A stretch of 64,000 nucleotides of DNA. It comes from Anaerolinea thermophila (GTDB taxonomy: Bacteria; Chloroflexota; Anaerolineae; Anaerolineales; Anaerolineaceae). Below are positions 62,269-64,000 of this stretch, piece by piece (the stretch's first letter is position 1; every line of letters begins with the position of its first letter). A model generated the notes under the pieces. The model did no database searches. It was given only the letters and a program-made list of their open reading frames with translations, and was not told where the DNA came from. A program made the translations under genes and the position numbers. The DNA is taken from NCBI RefSeq assembly GCF_020723905.1, contig NZ_DYHZ01000003.1:124001-188000 (forward strand), written 5' to 3'.

Positions 62269-64000
62269 ATGCGCCCTTATGAATTGACTTGTGAAGGCCA
62301 GGTAAATCCTTTAGGGATAGATGAATTGTCACCCCGGTTCGCCTGGAAAATTCCTTTGCTCAGGCGGGGGATTCGACAGACGGCGTACCAGATTGTGGCG
62401 GAATCAGAAGGAAAAATTTTATGGGATAGCGGTAAAGTGGACTCTCCCCAGTCGATTGAAGTGGAGTATTGTGGTTTACCTCTGAAAACTCGCCAGAAAG
62501 TTTACTGGCGGGTACGATTCTGGGACGAATCTGGGAAAGTGAGTGATTACTCCGAGACAGCCTGGTTTCAAATGGGCTTGCTGAATCCTTCAGATTGGCG
62601 GGGCAAATGGATTGAAACCGGAATTATCGGCGGCGCCAGGGTGACAGCACCGGCACCTTACCTTCGCAAACCCTTTCAAGTGAAAAAGCCGGTTGCCTCT
62701 GCTGAACTGTATATCACCGCACTGGGTTTATATCTTGCCTCGATAAATGGTCGTTCGATTGGCGACGAAGTATTTGCGCCTGGATGGACTGACTACCATT
62801 GTCGAGTTCAGTATCAGGTTTATGATGTAACATCCCATCTTCAGTTTGGAGAAAATGTTCTGGGCGTAGTTTTGGGGGATGGCTGGTATTGCGGGCATAT
62901 TGCCAATATGGACCGACAGCAGTATGGAGACCGTCCACGCCTGTTAGCACAGTTGATGATCCAGTACATGGATGGCTCTTTCGAGATCGTCCCGACGGAT
63001 GAGACCTGGAGATACACTTCGGGTCCCATTTTAGAAAGTGATTTAATCATGGGAGAGAGTTACGATGCTCGCCTTGAAATGTCGGGATGGGATACGCCGG
63101 GGTGGAACGATACCGGTTGGTTTCCTGTGCATACAGTACAGTTGTCTTCTCTGAATCTGGTTGCCCGGAAAAATCCCCCGGTGAGAAGGCAGGAAGTGCT
63201 TCGCCCCGTTCAGGAACCTGTAGAATTACGCGAATGGAACCGGTCCCGGTGGATTTTTGACCTGGGGCAGAATATGGTGGGGGTTATCCGGTTGAGAGTA
63301 AAAGGAGAACGGGGACGGACCATCCGTATTCGATATAGCGAGGTGTTGAATCCAGATGGAAGTCTGTACACACAGTCTCTGCGGTCAGCGCGTGCCACCG
63401 ATTATTATACTTTAAAGGGAGGAGAGGAAGAAATTTTTGAACCCCACTTTACCTTTCATGGTTTTCGTTATGTAGAACTGACAGGTTTTCCTGGTGTTCC
63501 CACTCGGGAAAATATTGAGGGGGTTGTTTTGCATTCAGATACCCCCATCAGTGGTACGTTCATCTGTTCTGATCCATTTCTGAATCAATTACAACACAAT
63601 ATTGAGTGGAGTCAGAAAGGAAATTTCATTGAAGTCCCAACAGACTGTCCTCAAAGAGACGAACGTCTGGGGTGGACAGGGGATGCTCAGGTATTTATTC
63701 GCACGGCAACGTTTAATCGCAATGTATCTCGTTTCTTTGAAAAATGGATGCAGGATTTTGCTGATGCCCAGTCTTCCAGTGGTGCCATTCCTCCCGTGGT
63801 TCCTAAAGTGTTTGCCTTTGGACAACTGGAAGATGGCGGTCCTGCATGGGCAGATGCCGTATTGATTTGTCCCTGGACCATTTATCAGGTGTATGGCAAC
63901 AGGAGAATTCTGGAAAGGTATTATCCTGTTTTTCAAAAATTTATTGAATATTTGAAGAACACCAGTGTTGGATGGATTCGCTCCCATCCTGACTGGGTAG
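62269..64000 (+). CDS. Alpha-L-rhamnosidase (GH78), C-terminus cut by window edge
   Basis: 577 visible residues and open to the right. The N-terminal domain begins YELTCEGQVNPLGIDELSPRF, the family entry, followed by the accessory beta domain (RRWIF-type WIFDLGQNMVGVIRLRV). The catalytic signature is DCPQRDERLGWTGDAQVF, including the probable general acid, followed by the (alpha/alpha)6 barrel start. No signal peptide is visible, so the enzyme may be cytoplasmic. The ATG at 62269 has AAGAGG upstream. An in-frame ATG at 62245 is an alternative. Confidence 0.9.
   Translation, partial: MRPYELTCEGQVNPLGIDELSPRFAWKIPLLRRGIRQTAYQIVAESEGKILWDSGKVDSPQSIEVEYCGLPLKTRQKVYWRVRFWDESGKVSDYSETAWFQMGLLNPSDWRGKWIETGIIGGARVTAPAPYLRKPFQVKKPVASAELYITALGLYLASINGRSIGDEVFAPGWTDYHCRVQYQVYDVTSHLQFGENVLGVVLGDGWYCGHIANMDRQQYGDRPRLLAQLMIQYMDGSFEIVPTDETWRYTSGPILESDLIMGESYDARLEMSGWDTPGWNDTGWFPVHTVQLSSLNLVARKNPPVRRQEVLRPVQEPVELREWNRSRWIFDLGQNMVGVIRLRVKGERGRTIRIRYSEVLNPDGSLYTQSLRSARATDYYTLKGGEEEIFEPHFTFHGFRYVELTGFPGVPTRENIEGVVLHSDTPISGTFICSDPFLNQLQHNIEWSQKGNFIEVPTDCPQRDERLGWTGDAQVFIRTATFNRNVSRFFEKWMQDFADAQSSSGAIPPVVPKVFAFGQLEDGGPAWADAVLICPWTIYQVYGNRRILERYYPVFQKFIEYLKNTSVGWIRSHPDWV

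Noticed and set aside
1-64000. CRISPR arrays, rRNA genes, prophage or origin of replication
   Set aside because: No regularly spaced repeats, rRNA stretches, phage structural genes or DnaA-box clusters were noticed on reading either strand. This is not a computed search.

Overview
The window looks like chromosomal DNA from an anaerobic member of the Chloroflexota, probably Anaerolineae-like. This is an inference from gene content: an ADP-forming acyl-CoA synthetase, a tungsten-type aldehyde:ferredoxin oxidoreductase, an archaeal-type glycerol-1-phosphate dehydrogenase homologue, several small proteins without a recognised family, and many housekeeping genes of ordinary bacterial type. No species name can be supported. 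Most genes lie on the minus strand. Sites that can be read directly include about a dozen intrinsic terminators, one tRNA-Leu(UAG), a glmS ribozyme, an RF2 programmed frameshift and one probable selenocysteine codon.

Layout. 1-5.4 kb: secD (cut by the edge) and a minus-strand run of MFS transporter, methyltransferase, SpoIIE-type phosphatase, RCK/TrkA-N membrane protein and a small P-loop protein. 5.4-9.3 kb: a Cys4 protein with an acidic tail, moeA, relA/spoT. 9.3-12.7 kb: a two-gene FAD/Fe-S amine or imino-acid dehydrogenase operon. 12.7-19.2 kb: a housekeeping block (prfB-ftsY, rlmN, a NagD-like phosphatase, tig-clpP, tRNA-Leu). 19.2-26.2 kb: an unknown small gene, a fused ADP-forming acyl-CoA synthetase, htpG, an unknown gene, a threonine-dehydrogenase-like SDR, and a membrane-anchored rhodanese whose reading frame is crossed by a UGA with a SECIS-like hairpin behind it.

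26.3-36.7 kb is the most unusual region. It is a tight minus-strand operon: a Ycf46-like AAA+ ATPase, a HEAT/beta-propeller protein, an Hsp70-like ATPase, DUF1257 (Ycf35-like), DUF2997, a small radical-SAM activase-like enzyme, a second HEAT/WD40 protein and an MFS transporter. Gaps are 3-19 bp or ATGA overlaps. The two repeat proteins share a C-terminal tail motif (YDIxVxEPxxIxxGEFDI). I read the set as one uncharacterised protein-remodelling or protein-modification system and as the best candidate for new biology here.

36.8-47.8 kb: aldehyde:ferredoxin oxidoreductase, a response regulator with a DUF192 protein and a LysM/M23 peptidase, two unrecognised genes with a YbaK-type deacylase, a histidine phosphatase, serine dehydratase, and glmS under its ribozyme. 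48.1-54.4 kb is accessory: a decayed IS1-like transposase, a DUF364 protein, an XRE-cupin-NifX fusion, OsmC, ArsR, a TauE/SafE exporter, PadR, DUF5320 proteins (one apparently decayed), and an IS1182-like deletion derivative with both ends. 54.4-64 kb: L-2-hydroxyglutarate oxidase, glycerol-1-phosphate dehydrogenase homologue, MFS transporter, an SDR-LOG-TetR-epimerase group, and the start of a GH78 alpha-L-rhamnosidase.
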